Origin: Cytobacillus gottheilii
GTDB lineage: Bacteria; Bacillota; Bacilli; Bacillales; Cytobacillaceae
Length of the DNA stretch: 64,000 nucleotides
Direction of reading: 5' to 3'
Assembly (NCBI RefSeq): GCF_001636345.1
Contig: NZ_KV440945.1
Coordinates: 3,367,354-3,431,353, forward strand
Shown here: in pieces, positions 36,268-44,001 of the stretch
Layout: the number at the start of each line of letters is the position of its first letter
How positions within the stretch are numbered: position 1 is the first letter of the stretch
Made by a program: the position numbers and the translations under genes
The notes under the pieces: model-generated
Told to the model about the DNA's origin: nothing
The model's input: the letters and a program-made list of their open reading frames with translations, nothing else
The model's database searches: none

Positions 36268-36657
36268 ATGATTGATGAAATATTACGGAAAATAATTAGA
36301 GAGGAACTTGCCAATTTTTTAAATGAGATAAAAAACTATGATAAAAAAGAGAAAGAAAGTTAATATGGCAGAACTGTCCTAACTATAAAAGAAGCAGCAA
36401 ATCATTTTCGTACAAGTCCCTCTACAATTTATAGTCTAATGAAAGATGATGGTATGCCTCATTTAAAAATCTCTAGTCGATATTATGTTGTTCTTGAAGA
36501 AGCCGAAGCATATCTTTGGAGAGAAACCGCAAAAACTTATGCAGATGAAGGAAATATCTATTGGCAACGAATTTTGCAAAATCTTGATTGGGAAGAAAGA
36601 GAAAGAAAAGCAGCATACGAAAAGGCACTGAAGAGGCTTGAAGATAGTACATATTAA
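36268..36657 (+). pseudogene. Second excisionase-like gene with in-frame TAA
   Basis: The frame opens at an ATG (36268) after AAAAGGAG. It encodes MIDEILRKIIREELANFLNE, similar to the start of the previous gene (DEISNVINN), reaches TAA at 36361, and then continues in the same frame with VLTIKEAANHFRTSPSTIYS and MKDDGMPHLKISSRYYVV. The winged-helix core therefore lies after the stop. The only later ATG (36439) falls inside the domain and has no ribosome site. The gene is broken by one nonsense codon, or is read through or restarted by an unusual mechanism. Confidence 0.75.
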
Positions 36658-36772
36658 ACTTTATAATACAAATTAACCCGTAAATACTTGATCAAGGCCT
36701 TTAATAACTCACTCACCTCTTCAGCAGAATCAGTTTCCAGTCTGCATAGCATCTCAATAATTCAAGTATTAC

Positions 36773-37114
36773 TCACGATAAGTTTCTCCAACCTGCAAAT
36801 GGAGAGTTATTAACATATGTTACTAACCAACTTTTTTCATCGGCTTGATATTTTAAATTAAGTGAAACATGATTATACAGTGTTACGCCACCTAAAACTT
36901 GTATATAAAGAGTTTGGTTATACACCCTATTCAGGTCATATAAGTCTTTTTCAAGGTGAACTGTAGTTCTATCCTTAACGACTTGTATGTTTATCCTCGG
37001 CCTCCATTCCAATTTTCTTTTCTTTTTGATGTTTCTATTAACATATTTCTCAATCGCATTATACTTATGCTCAAAAGTATCACCTACATTAAAAGTGAAT
37101 TCGAAAAATTCCAT
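36773..37114 (-). CDS. Hypothetical protein, 113 residues
   Basis: ATG preceded by AGGAGG. Soluble protein, rich in Lys/Arg in the middle (NRNIKKKRKLEWRPRINIQVVKDR) and aromatic residues at the end (KSWLVTYVNNSPFAGW). No recognised family. Cargo gene of the element, same strand as the next small genes and the restriction-modification genes. Confidence 0.55.
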   Translation of the reverse strand: MEFFEFTFNVGDTFEHKYNAIEKYVNRNIKKKRKLEWRPRINIQVVKDRTTVHLEKDLYDLNRVYNQTLYIQVLGGVTLYNHVSLNLKYQADEKSWLVTYVNNSPFAGWRNLS

Positions 37115-37241
37115 AACATTTCCTCCTCAAATATTTATTATCTAGTTGAGAATATACATAGGTTTAATTTTTTCTGTTACGAACAAATACTATGAAATTC
37201 ATATTTTTAGTAGAATATTAAATATTGAAGTTATTACAAAC

Positions 37242-37277
37242 AAAAGGCTCAGTTCTATTTAATTAGAACTAAGCCTC
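37242..37277 (-). terminator. Terminator of the leftward restriction-modification cluster
   Basis: Stem GGCTCAGTTCT/AGAACTAAGCC; on the minus strand it is followed by TTTTGTTTGT. Confidence 0.75.
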
Positions 37278-37289
37278 TTGTATCTCAAT

Positions 37290-37478
37290 TTAATCGTTTT
37301 TTAAATCTTTAACTACATTTAACTTTTTCCCAAAATCATATGCCTGAGAATACAATACTTTGCCACACCTCAGACACTGGACATCGCAAAGGCGATCATA
37401 GTTAATTTTATCATTAACATTATCTGGGTATTCCTCAACACGAATCACATTAAAAATACCACCACATTCACAAAGCAT
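37290..37478 (-). CDS. Small zinc-ribbon-like protein
   Basis: 62 residues, ATG preceded by GAGGTGAT. Cysteines in MLCECGG (residues 3 and 5) and CDVQCLRCGK (about 32-39) could form a zinc site of the CxC..CxxxCxxC type. The rest is polar. No family assigned. It lies 15 bp downstream of the DUF960-like gene, likely in the same operon. Confidence 0.6.
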   Translation of the reverse strand: MLCECGGIFNVIRVEEYPDNVNDKINYDRLCDVQCLRCGKVLYSQAYDFGKKLNVVKDLKND

Positions 37479-37493
37479 AAATCACCTCAGATT

Positions 37494-37796
37494 TTAATAT
37501 TCTTCAGCCAACATTACTGTAATACAATTTCCGTCATCGATAATGAAAATTTGTCCAACAAACTTATTACTTATGTTCGATATCATTAATTGTTTCCTAC
37601 ATGGTGGCTCTTCTTGGCTATGCTCTACATATGTTGTTTTTCCATTCTGAGATACCGCTATATCAAAAACTTGAAGATAATCTACCACAATATTCTTTTT
37701 GAATTCCATAATAGAATCCATCATACCAGTAATTATCTCTGGTTTTACACTTTCTTGAACCCCTTTTGTAATATAAACCTGCTTTGGTTCAAACAT
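37494..37796 (-). CDS. DUF960-like protein
   Basis: 100 residues from the ATG at 37796, preceded by GGAGTG. The segment YITKGVQESVKPEIITGMMDSI, DYLQVFDIAVSQNG and IFIIDDGNCITVMLAEEY match the DUF960 pattern seen in staphylococcal and Bacillus mobile elements. Function unknown. It follows the restriction enzyme gene by 54 bp on the same strand. Confidence 0.7.
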   Translation of the reverse strand: MFEPKQVYITKGVQESVKPEIITGMMDSIMEFKKNIVVDYLQVFDIAVSQNGKTTYVEHSQEEPPCRKQLMISNISNKFVGQIFIIDDGNCITVMLAEEY

Positions 37797-37850
37797 AAGT
37801 TTCACTCCAATATTTTCACTTAAAAAGAGTACCACGAGGCTTCAAGTATA

Positions 37851-39017
37851 TTAATCAGAATACTTCTCTTTTATAAATCGTATAAATTGCTCTAACGTCC
37901 ATAATCGCTCTTGATATTCTTTTGGATAATAACCATGTAACGGCTTTGGAACAACAAGGGTTAAATTCTCTTCCTGCATTTCATCCATTTGATTTTTGGA
38001 TATACCCTGCTGCAATGTTAATAGGTGTTTATGAGGAATTCTATTTGCCTCATTTAAAACTTGCCTCCACCGATCCTTACACGTTGTTTTTGCCCCTAGC
38101 ATAATCAATTTATTATCAGGATAATCTATATTTTTATATTCCTCGGTTGATGGAAATAAGAAGTCAGGCTTCTTTTTTGCTTCCGTTCTTCCCGGATTAT
38201 TAAAAGGGAGATTGGCAGAAGTAAAGATATAATTAACATGATTTTCTAGGCTCTTGCCTGCACGACTTTTTCTTCTATTCAACGCCATATTTGCAAATTC
38301 AATTAGAGGTTCTATATCCATGAATGGTTTTACCAATTCATTTCTATAAATATATTTCTCTAACATTCTAAAAACGGTATATTCAGTATCCACCCAATTT
38401 AATAAATCTTTATCAGGTATGATCACTTTCTTTTTGTGAAAGTTTATAAATATGTCTCTAGACATTTGCGACATTTCAGCAGTTGTTGGAAAATTTTCAA
38501 TTCCCTCAATTGACTGGTTAATTATATCTTCTAATGTTTGTACCACTTCTATTTCTTGTCCATTTATATTATTGTAAATTGCAAAGTTATTCAGAAGTGA
38601 TAATGAAAATGTATCAATGAACTCCTCGATTTCTTCTTCTGTATTAAATAAATATACTTTATAGTCGTCAGGAGAAACAGGTATAAAAGCAATTAGTGCC
38701 CCTACTGCTTCATTCTTTTCGAAGGGTGTATTTGTCCAAAACTGAGTTATACGGAATTCCTTTTTAGAAGTATAATAAACAACCCTGCTTTCAAATGGTT
38801 CCCAATCGTCTATATGTATTTTTACTTGTCTATCTAGAATTCCTATTGAAGGAATTGGTTCATGAAAGAACATATCCCAAGACTTCTTATTTAAATAAAC
38901 CCCTTCCTGATGTGCTCCATTTATCCCTACGTCATTAGCCGAAATAAACTTACAAAAAAAGCGACCATTTTGATTGGCCGCTTCAATCGCACTAGATAGT
39001 GCTTCATTTCCCTGCAT
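37851..39017 (-). CDS. EcoRII-like type II restriction endonuclease
   Basis: 388 residues. The C-terminal catalytic domain has [36 protein letters not shown], then [18 protein letters not shown] and [16 protein letters not shown]. These are the signatures of the EcoRII C-terminal domain (PD-(D/E)XK type). The N-terminal 180 residues would be the effector DNA-binding domain. The start overlaps the end of the methyltransferase gene by 14 bp. EcoRII relatives cut at CCWGG; the site of this enzyme is not proven by sequence. Confidence 0.88.
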   Translation of the reverse strand: MQGNEALSSAIEAANQNGRFFCKFISANDVGINGAHQEGVYLNKKSWDMFFHEPIPSIGILDRQVKIHIDDWEPFESRVVYYTSKKEFRITQFWTNTPFEKNEAVGALIAFIPVSPDDYKVYLFNTEEEIEEFIDTFSLSLLNNFAIYNNINGQEIEVVQTLEDIINQSIEGIENFPTTAEMSQMSRDIFINFHKKKVIIPDKDLLNWVDTEYTVFRMLEKYIYRNELVKPFMDIEPLIEFANMALNRRKSRAGKSLENHVNYIFTSANLPFNNPGRTEAKKKPDFLFPSTEEYKNIDYPDNKLIMLGAKTTCKDRWRQVLNEANRIPHKHLLTLQQGISKNQMDEMQEENLTLVVPKPLHGYYPKEYQERLWTLEQFIRFIKEKYSD

Positions 39018-40008
39018 GTGCCATCACCCTTTTTTCTTCAACTAGTAGTAGTTCATCGTTTTCAATTGCTTGTATCATTTTTTCAGCAATCAATCGCACG
39101 ACTGGAACTGCTACACTATTTCCAAATTGTTTATAAGCCGCAGTGTTGCTAACTACAATCTTAAACGTATCTGGAAATCCTTGCAAGCGGGCACATTCTG
39201 TTGGTGTTAATCTTCTTGGATTTTTTCCTTCTTGGGGAATAAGAATCTCACTTCCATCCTTATAATACCGTGCAGATAATGTTCTACTATACGAATCTAT
39301 ATCCGCAAGTCCATATCCAAAACCATTCCCTTTTTTAGCATGTTTCTCTTTGTAAGCCTGTAAATACGTCCACAACTTATCAGAAAGAGTATATTTATCC
39401 TCTACATTTTCTTCTAAAATAGAACGTAGAGGTGGTCCTTCTTTTGGAATTTTTGGAAATTCAAACTTTAAAGGTTTTTTAAATCCAACTATATATATAC
39501 GTTCACGGTTTTGCGGAACAAGTCCCTTTGCATTCAAGACTTCTTCATAAACCGTATATCCTAACTCATTTTCTAAAATATTCTTTATTACTTTAAATGT
39601 TTTTCCTTTATCATGACTTCTTAGATTTTTCACATTTTCTAATAAGAAGGCTTGTGGCTGTTTTTCCTTAATTATTCGGGCAATATCAAAAAATAGTGTC
39701 CCTTGAGTTTCATCAAGAAATCCATGATTTCTTCCTAAAGAGTTTTTCTTTGAAACACCTGCTATACTAAATGGTTGGCAAGGAAATCCCGCAAGAAGTA
39801 TATCGTGATTAGGAATTTCTTTTTCATCAACAATTCTAATATCACCAACTGGAGTTTCTCCAAAGTTTGCATGGTAGGTTTCTTGTGCTCTTACATCCCA
39901 TTCACACGAAAAGACACATTGACCATATTCTTCGAACGCTAGACGAATCCCACCGATACCTGCGAACAAGTCAATGAATTTATATAACATAATTTTATCT
40001 CCCTTCAA
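39004..40008 (-). CDS. DNA (cytosine-5) methyltransferase of the EcoRII-like system
   Basis: 334 residues with the ordered C5-methyltransferase motifs: [16 protein letters not shown] (I), GFPCQPFS with the catalytic cysteine (IV), LLENVKN (VI), [11 protein letters not shown] (VIII), [15 protein letters not shown] (IX) and [11 protein letters not shown] (X). It should protect the host DNA from the overlapping restriction enzyme. Methylation of the second C in CCWGG is the prediction from EcoRII relatives. The pair can make loss of the element lethal, stabilising it. Confidence 0.92.
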   Translation of the reverse strand: MKGDKIMLYKFIDLFAGIGGIRLAFEEYGQCVFSCEWDVRAQETYHANFGETPVGDIRIVDEKEIPNHDILLAGFPCQPFSIAGVSKKNSLGRNHGFLDETQGTLFFDIARIIKEKQPQAFLLENVKNLRSHDKGKTFKVIKNILENELGYTVYEEVLNAKGLVPQNRERIYIVGFKKPLKFEFPKIPKEGPPLRSILEENVEDKYTLSDKLWTYLQAYKEKHAKKGNGFGYGLADIDSYSRTLSARYYKDGSEILIPQEGKNPRRLTPTECARLQGFPDTFKIVVSNTAAYKQFGNSVAVPVVRLIAEKMIQAIENDELLLVEEKRVMAHAGK

Positions 40009-40118
40009 CTTGTCCTAGTAAATAATTTTAACATATTTTTTTGTATTTGAATCGACAAATGTGTTAAACTTATTAAGTTACTTTTTTAAATACCCTACAA
40101 GAAAGGGTGAAACAAGTG

Positions 40119-40406
40119 ATGAAAATAGCAATTTATTATCAAAAAAGTGAAAAAGAAACCTCTGAACTTGCTGTTAGCCGTATCAATAAATTGATTCAGT
40201 TATTAGAAGTCCACCATATAATTAAAGGTGTATTTATTGATAGGCATAATGAGGGCATAGAATTAATGGAATTACTAAATTCTCCAGTATCTGAACTCGA
40301 CTATATTTATATTAACAAGCCTTTAGAAAATGATTTTGATAGAGAATTAGTAAAACAATTAGTAAAAACAGAACATTTTGAAATTAAGTATTTTAATGAG
40401 ATATAG
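40119..40406 (+). CDS. Small resolvase-fold-like protein, catalytic residues missing
   Basis: 95 residues from the ATG at 40119 (GAAAGGG upstream). The order of elements mimics the N-terminal catalytic domain of serine recombinases: IAIYYQKSEKET, then LIQLLE, GVFIDRHNEGIELMELLNS, ELDYIYINKP and FEIKYFNE. The usual arginines after strand 1 and in the SRLxR helix are absent, while a serine remains. No DNA-binding domain follows. It could be a decoy or modulator of the recombinase; that is speculation and the fold assignment needs a profile search. Confidence 0.5.
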   Translation: MKIAIYYQKSEKETSELAVSRINKLIQLLEVHHIIKGVFIDRHNEGIELMELLNSPVSELDYIYINKPLENDFDRELVKQLVKTEHFEIKYFNEI

Positions 40407-40430
40407 CGTTTTTTCGCTATATCTTTTTTA
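40399..40430 (+). terminator. Terminator after the small resolvase-like gene
   Basis: Stem GATATAGCG/CGCTATATC followed by TTTTTT. Confidence 0.9.
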
Positions 40431-40500
40431 TAACCTCCTATTCTCTTTTTAATTTCATTATACTAATTACATAACAAAATACAAGAACAAATGTTCCTAT

Positions 40501-40866
40501 TTAAAAATTGATAAATGCTCTGAAATCAATATCCGTTTTAAAGTCTTCACTCCGAATATTTTGAGTTGCTACAACCCACGGGAGCCCTAACTCCTTACAA
40601 ATCTGGTATAACATACAAAACTCTGTCATATCACTAAAATCACTGATATTATGAACTATCACTTGTTCAATTTGATCAACTCCAAAATCAGTTAGCACTA
40701 AATCTAATAAATCCATGTGAACAATCTGAGAAAGTTTCATATCATAATTTCTCTTTGCAGCATATTTGGTTAACTGATACTTTTTCAATTTATTATCACT
40801 ATCTCCCCAGACAATACCTAAATAGACTTTTGATTTTTGTGCTTCAAATTTATCCATTAGAATCAC
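40501..40866 (-). CDS. Second small resolvase-fold-like protein
   Basis: 121 residues (start may be ATG 40857, MDKFEAQK). Elements VYLGIVWGDSDNKLKKYQLTKYAAKRNYDM, IVHMDLLDLVLTDFG, IEQVIVHNISDFSDMTEFCMLYQICKELGLPWVVA follow the strand-helix order of a serine recombinase catalytic domain (first strand, Q-rich helix, D..LL segment, then the position of the SRLxR helix), but the catalytic Ser and Arg are not conserved. Convergent to the previous gene. Tentative assignment. Confidence 0.5.
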   Translation of the reverse strand: MILMDKFEAQKSKVYLGIVWGDSDNKLKKYQLTKYAAKRNYDMKLSQIVHMDLLDLVLTDFGVDQIEQVIVHNISDFSDMTEFCMLYQICKELGLPWVVATQNIRSEDFKTDIDFRAFINF

Positions 40867-40917
40867 CCCTACTGATTTAACTTGAATATTTTCAGTTTAG
40901 CGCGGTCCAGTTTGATT

Positions 40918-41640
40918 CAACAAACATTAGGTAATTTGAAACTCATACAATAAATAAAAAATCTATGGTTCTGTTAGTCAATTACATTGGTTTCCCTCTC
41001 CTAGTAATTTTTAAGCAATCTTTTTTTCCCAAAAATTAAGAAGTTTATAAGATTTTTCATTCTAACAAGTAATAGGGTAGTAATATGTTTAACGAACATA
41101 TCACTACCCCATTACTATTTACTATTAAATTTAAAAGTAAAGATATTTGGATTTGATTAGGTACTAGGCTGCTACTGTTACAAATAGCATGCCTTTTGAT
41201 AACAGCAGCACCATACGGATACTAATTACCTTTTGAGCCGGCTATTTTTCTTTTGTCCTTATCTTTACTTTGGCAACAGCAAATTAAAAACCTTTATTTT
41301 AGGCATTTAGGGGATTGCTGAAAATCCCCCAAATTATGCGATTCTAGGCTGTTTACCTACCAAAATAATAATAAGAAGAATTTATTCTCGTATATCCTGT
41401 TTTATTCATTTTTTTAGGTTATTCTCCTTTCTATTTACTCTCTATAGCAATTTTTTTCAGATTACCCTGAAAAAAATCTCACTTAATGATTATTTAGTAA
41501 TGATTTGTCTTACTTAAGACTGCTTATGAACCATTATTAATGATTAATAGCAATTATTAATCATTAATAATCATTCATATTTATTATTAACGGTTAATAA
41601 CAAAAATAATCCAAGTTATACGACCCCCAAATAAGGCTTG
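40918..41640. other. Gene-free stretch with several long inverted repeats
   Basis: About 720 bp with no convincing ORF. Hairpins: AGGGTAGT-ATATGTT with AACATAT-ACTACCC (about 41070-41112), GCTGC-CTGTTA with TAACAGCAGC (about 41169-41210), and a perfect 16-bp palindrome arm pair ATTATTAATGATTAAT/ATTAATCATTAATAAT (about 41535-41575). They could be part of a single-strand origin, transfer site or structured RNA. Confidence 0.6.
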
Positions 41641-41662
41641 TTTTGATGACATATCAAAATTG

Positions 41663-41965
41663 TTATTCAATCACTGTATCTATTACAATAATTTCTGCAA
41701 ATTGCTCATGTACATAATTGGTTCCGATTTCTTTGATTAGTTCCCAACCAGTAAGTAGCAAAGCATTGGCTTTCCCCTCAGATGTAGTTTTTTTAAAGAC
41801 ATACCTTCCGTTTTCCCACTTCCTCAAAACATAATAAAGTTGAATATTATATTGTCTATCACCTAAAAAGTCTATATAGCCATAATCAACAACATTAAAT
41901 TTCGAACCGTAGACCTGCTTCACATGCACTAATTTTCCGTTAACTTCATTTCCATAAAATTTCAT
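41663..41965 (-). CDS. Hypothetical protein next to the recombinase
   Basis: 100 residues, AAGGGGTGAG upstream of the ATG. Beta-rich: GKLVHVKQVYGSKFNVVDYGYIDFLGDRQYNIQLYYVL, ending in EIIVIDTVIE. Not recognised. It is divergent from the large serine recombinase, with a 352-bp gap that carries a perfect hairpin. By position it is another candidate for a recombination directionality factor, though its size and composition give no direct support. Confidence 0.55.
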   Translation of the reverse strand: MKFYGNEVNGKLVHVKQVYGSKFNVVDYGYIDFLGDRQYNIQLYYVLRKWENGRYVFKKTTSEGKANALLLTGWELIKEIGTNYVHEQFAEIIVIDTVIE

Positions 41966-42026
41966 TTTTTCTCACCCCTTCCTTATATTCAATTGCAAAT
42001 CTTATAAACTTCTTAAAATTTGTCTG

Positions 42027-42064
42027 CTTTAAATAGCAATTCAATACGAATTGCTATTTAAAGT
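42027..42064. repeat. Perfect inverted repeat between the divergent genes
   Basis: CTTTAAATAGCAATTC and GAATTGCTATTTAAAG are exact reverse complements separated by AATAC. No T tract follows in a terminator-like way on the recombinase strand. Possible operator or minus-strand leader structure. Confidence 0.75.
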
Positions 42065-42265
42065 ATTTGCACACATATTACACACTAGAAAGATAAATAA
42101 GAGATGTTATTCACCTCTTATAATTTTCATTTACACATTAATAGTAATATTCCTTTTTTAAAGCAAATAGTTTTGAAAAGATTAATATTTTGAGTATTTA
42201 AAAATAACAAATAAACACTTTAAATTTGTTTTAAACAATAAGTTTAGTATGTGCTACAGTTGCGT

Positions 42266-42302
42266 TTTTAGTAGTATAATAGAAATAACCACATACTAAA
42301 AT
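42266..42302 (+). promoter_or_regulatory. Recombinase promoter with att-arm-like sequences
   Basis: A perfect TATAAT (42275-42280) is directly preceded by TTTTAGTAG (42266-42274), the same 9-mer as in the right att arm (43987-43995). ATACTAAAAT (42293-42302) is a near inverse of it. The -35 is weak (TGCTAC at 42252). Autoregulation by the recombinase is possible. Confidence 0.5.
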
Positions 42303-42318
42303 TAGGGAGTGGATTTCT

Positions 42319-43926
42319 ATGGATAAGTTACCTGAATCAGTTCAGTATATTTTCGGGTATATAAGACGTTCAAGGCAAGATATTGCAAGGGAACAAAAAA
42401 CAGAAGATGACACTTTAACAGAACAAAGAACCACTTTAACAAAAAGTCTTGAAAACTATTATAACTATTATGATTGGGATATTTACGAAGAAATAGGAAG
42501 CGGCGCTGATGCGGTGGAAGAAAGACCCGTTTTTAAAAACATTCTTGAAAAAATAAGACAAGCCCCTGCTCGTTCATATGCTATTTTTGTTAAAGATATT
42601 AGCCGTTTAGGTCGGGGAAATTACGAACAAATGGGAATTGTTGAAAAAATACTTATAGATAAAGTTTTATATGTTATTACTCCAAGCCAAATATATGATC
42701 CTTCTGATTTTAATGATATAGAATATTTAAAGTTTCATATGTTTTTTGCAAATCTAGAATATGGAAAAATAACTAGAAGAATGCGTGAAGCAAGATACAC
42801 ATATGCTTCCAGGGGGAAATGGATGACTGGAGGCGGTGGAATTCCCTTCGGCTATAAGTTCAATCCTAAAAAGCAGATTTTAGAAATAGACGATGAAACA
42901 GCATGGGTTGTAAAGAAGGTTTATAATGCATATACAAGTCAAACTGATAGAAAAGGCTATAATGCAATATGCAATCAGTTAAACACCGAGGGAATTCCTT
43001 CTCCACAGGGTAAAAAGTGGAAGCCGATAGTTGTTAGGCGAATGTTAAGAAATCAAGTTTATATCGGAACTGTTTTATTTAGAACTACAGAAATAAGAAA
43101 TGGAAAAAAAGAAAAGTTACCAGAACAGTTTTGGATAAAAGCAGAAAATGCACATGATCCTATTGTTTCTGAAGAACAGTTTCATTTAGCAGCGGAAATA
43201 ATGGAAGAGAACAAAAGTAGCCCAAAAGTGAAATTGGACTTCGAACCACAACCATTAGCAGGATTGATTATTTGTTCGTCTTGCGGAAATAAAATGCAAA
43301 GACAATATTCAGTTCAAAATTATGTAAAGAAAGATGGAACAACTTCTTCATATAAAAAGGAGTTTATGCAATGTCTTCCTTGTAAGGTTTATATAAAGTA
43401 TAGAGCAATTGAAGACGAACTTTTACGAATATTACAAGAAGACTTTATTAGTTTAGACTCTTCAACTCTTAAAGAACGGTTAAAAGAATTAATTGATATT
43501 GAAAAAATTCAAGACAAAGGAAATCCTGCTGATTTAATCAATATGTTAGAAAATCGTCTTAAACAAATTGAAAGAGAACTAACCATTTTAAGAAAACAGT
43601 TAATAAAGGAACGAATTACTGAAGAAGAGTATGATGTTGAAAAAGAAGAATTACTTAAAGAACAAAATGAAAAGGAAAAGCAGTTATCTTTAATTCAAGA
43701 AGAAATGGCTAGCGAAAAAATGGATAGCATCAATATAGAAGAAATACAAGGAGGATTTAAAAGTCTTTATGATTTATATATGAATGGAGACCTTTCCAGA
43801 GGCGAAAAGAATGAAATACTAAGAGGAATTTTCGACTATGTAATTCTTGAAAAAACAGGCAAAGGCAAATTTAACTTAAATGCCTATATTAATACAAAGG
43901 TAATCATAAATTCTTTAACTAATTAA
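42319..43926 (+). CDS. Large serine recombinase (site-specific integrase)
   Basis: 535 residues. Catalytic domain: GYIRRSRQD with the nucleophile Ser (about residue 18), EERPVFKNILEKIRQAP, VKDISRLGRGNYEQ (SRLxR helix) and EYGKITRRMREARYTYASRGKW. Then the recombinase domain GGIPFGYKFNP...GYNAICNQLNTEGIPSPQGKKW, a zinc ribbon CSSCGNKM...CLPC (about 315-357), and a long coiled coil (about 400-480). This is the usual architecture and length of phage-type integrases such as B. subtilis SPbeta SprA. The ATG is preceded by GGGAGTGG. It ends 85 bp from the right att core, and should catalyse integration into prkA and, with a directionality factor, excision. Confidence 0.95.
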   Translation: MDKLPESVQYIFGYIRRSRQDIAREQKTEDDTLTEQRTTLTKSLENYYNYYDWDIYEEIGSGADAVEERPVFKNILEKIRQAPARSYAIFVKDISRLGRGNYEQMGIVEKILIDKVLYVITPSQIYDPSDFNDIEYLKFHMFFANLEYGKITRRMREARYTYASRGKWMTGGGGIPFGYKFNPKKQILEIDDETAWVVKKVYNAYTSQTDRKGYNAICNQLNTEGIPSPQGKKWKPIVVRRMLRNQVYIGTVLFRTTEIRNGKKEKLPEQFWIKAENAHDPIVSEEQFHLAAEIMEENKSSPKVKLDFEPQPLAGLIICSSCGNKMQRQYSVQNYVKKDGTTSSYKKEFMQCLPCKVYIKYRAIEDELLRILQEDFISLDSSTLKERLKELIDIEKIQDKGNPADLINMLENRLKQIERELTILRKQLIKERITEEEYDVEKEELLKEQNEKEKQLSLIQEEMASEKMDSINIEEIQGGFKSLYDLYMNGDLSRGEKNEILRGIFDYVILEKTGKGKFNLNAYINTKVIINSLTN

Positions 43927-43952
43927 CTGCTCCTTTTTAGGAGTGGTTTTTC
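43924..43952 (+). terminator. Terminator of the recombinase gene
   Basis: Stem ACTGCTCC/GGAGTGGT (G-U pairs) with TTTTTCTTTTT, overlapping the stop codon region. Confidence 0.8.
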
Positions 43953-43982
43953 TTTTTGGTTATATTTAAATCAAACTCTACA

Positions 43983-43995
43983 TATATTTTAGTAG
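43983..43995. other. Right recombinase-arm inverted repeat
   Basis: TATATTTTAGTAG, exact reverse complement of 27015-27027, 16 bp from the right core. Confidence 0.8.
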
Positions 43996-44001
43996 TGATG
44001 A

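Noticed and set aside
42252-42300. Sigma-E or sigma-K promoter for the recombinase
   Set aside because: CATACTAA near 42292 resembles the -10 only partly and no matching -35 lies at the right distance; a perfect TATAAT is nearby.
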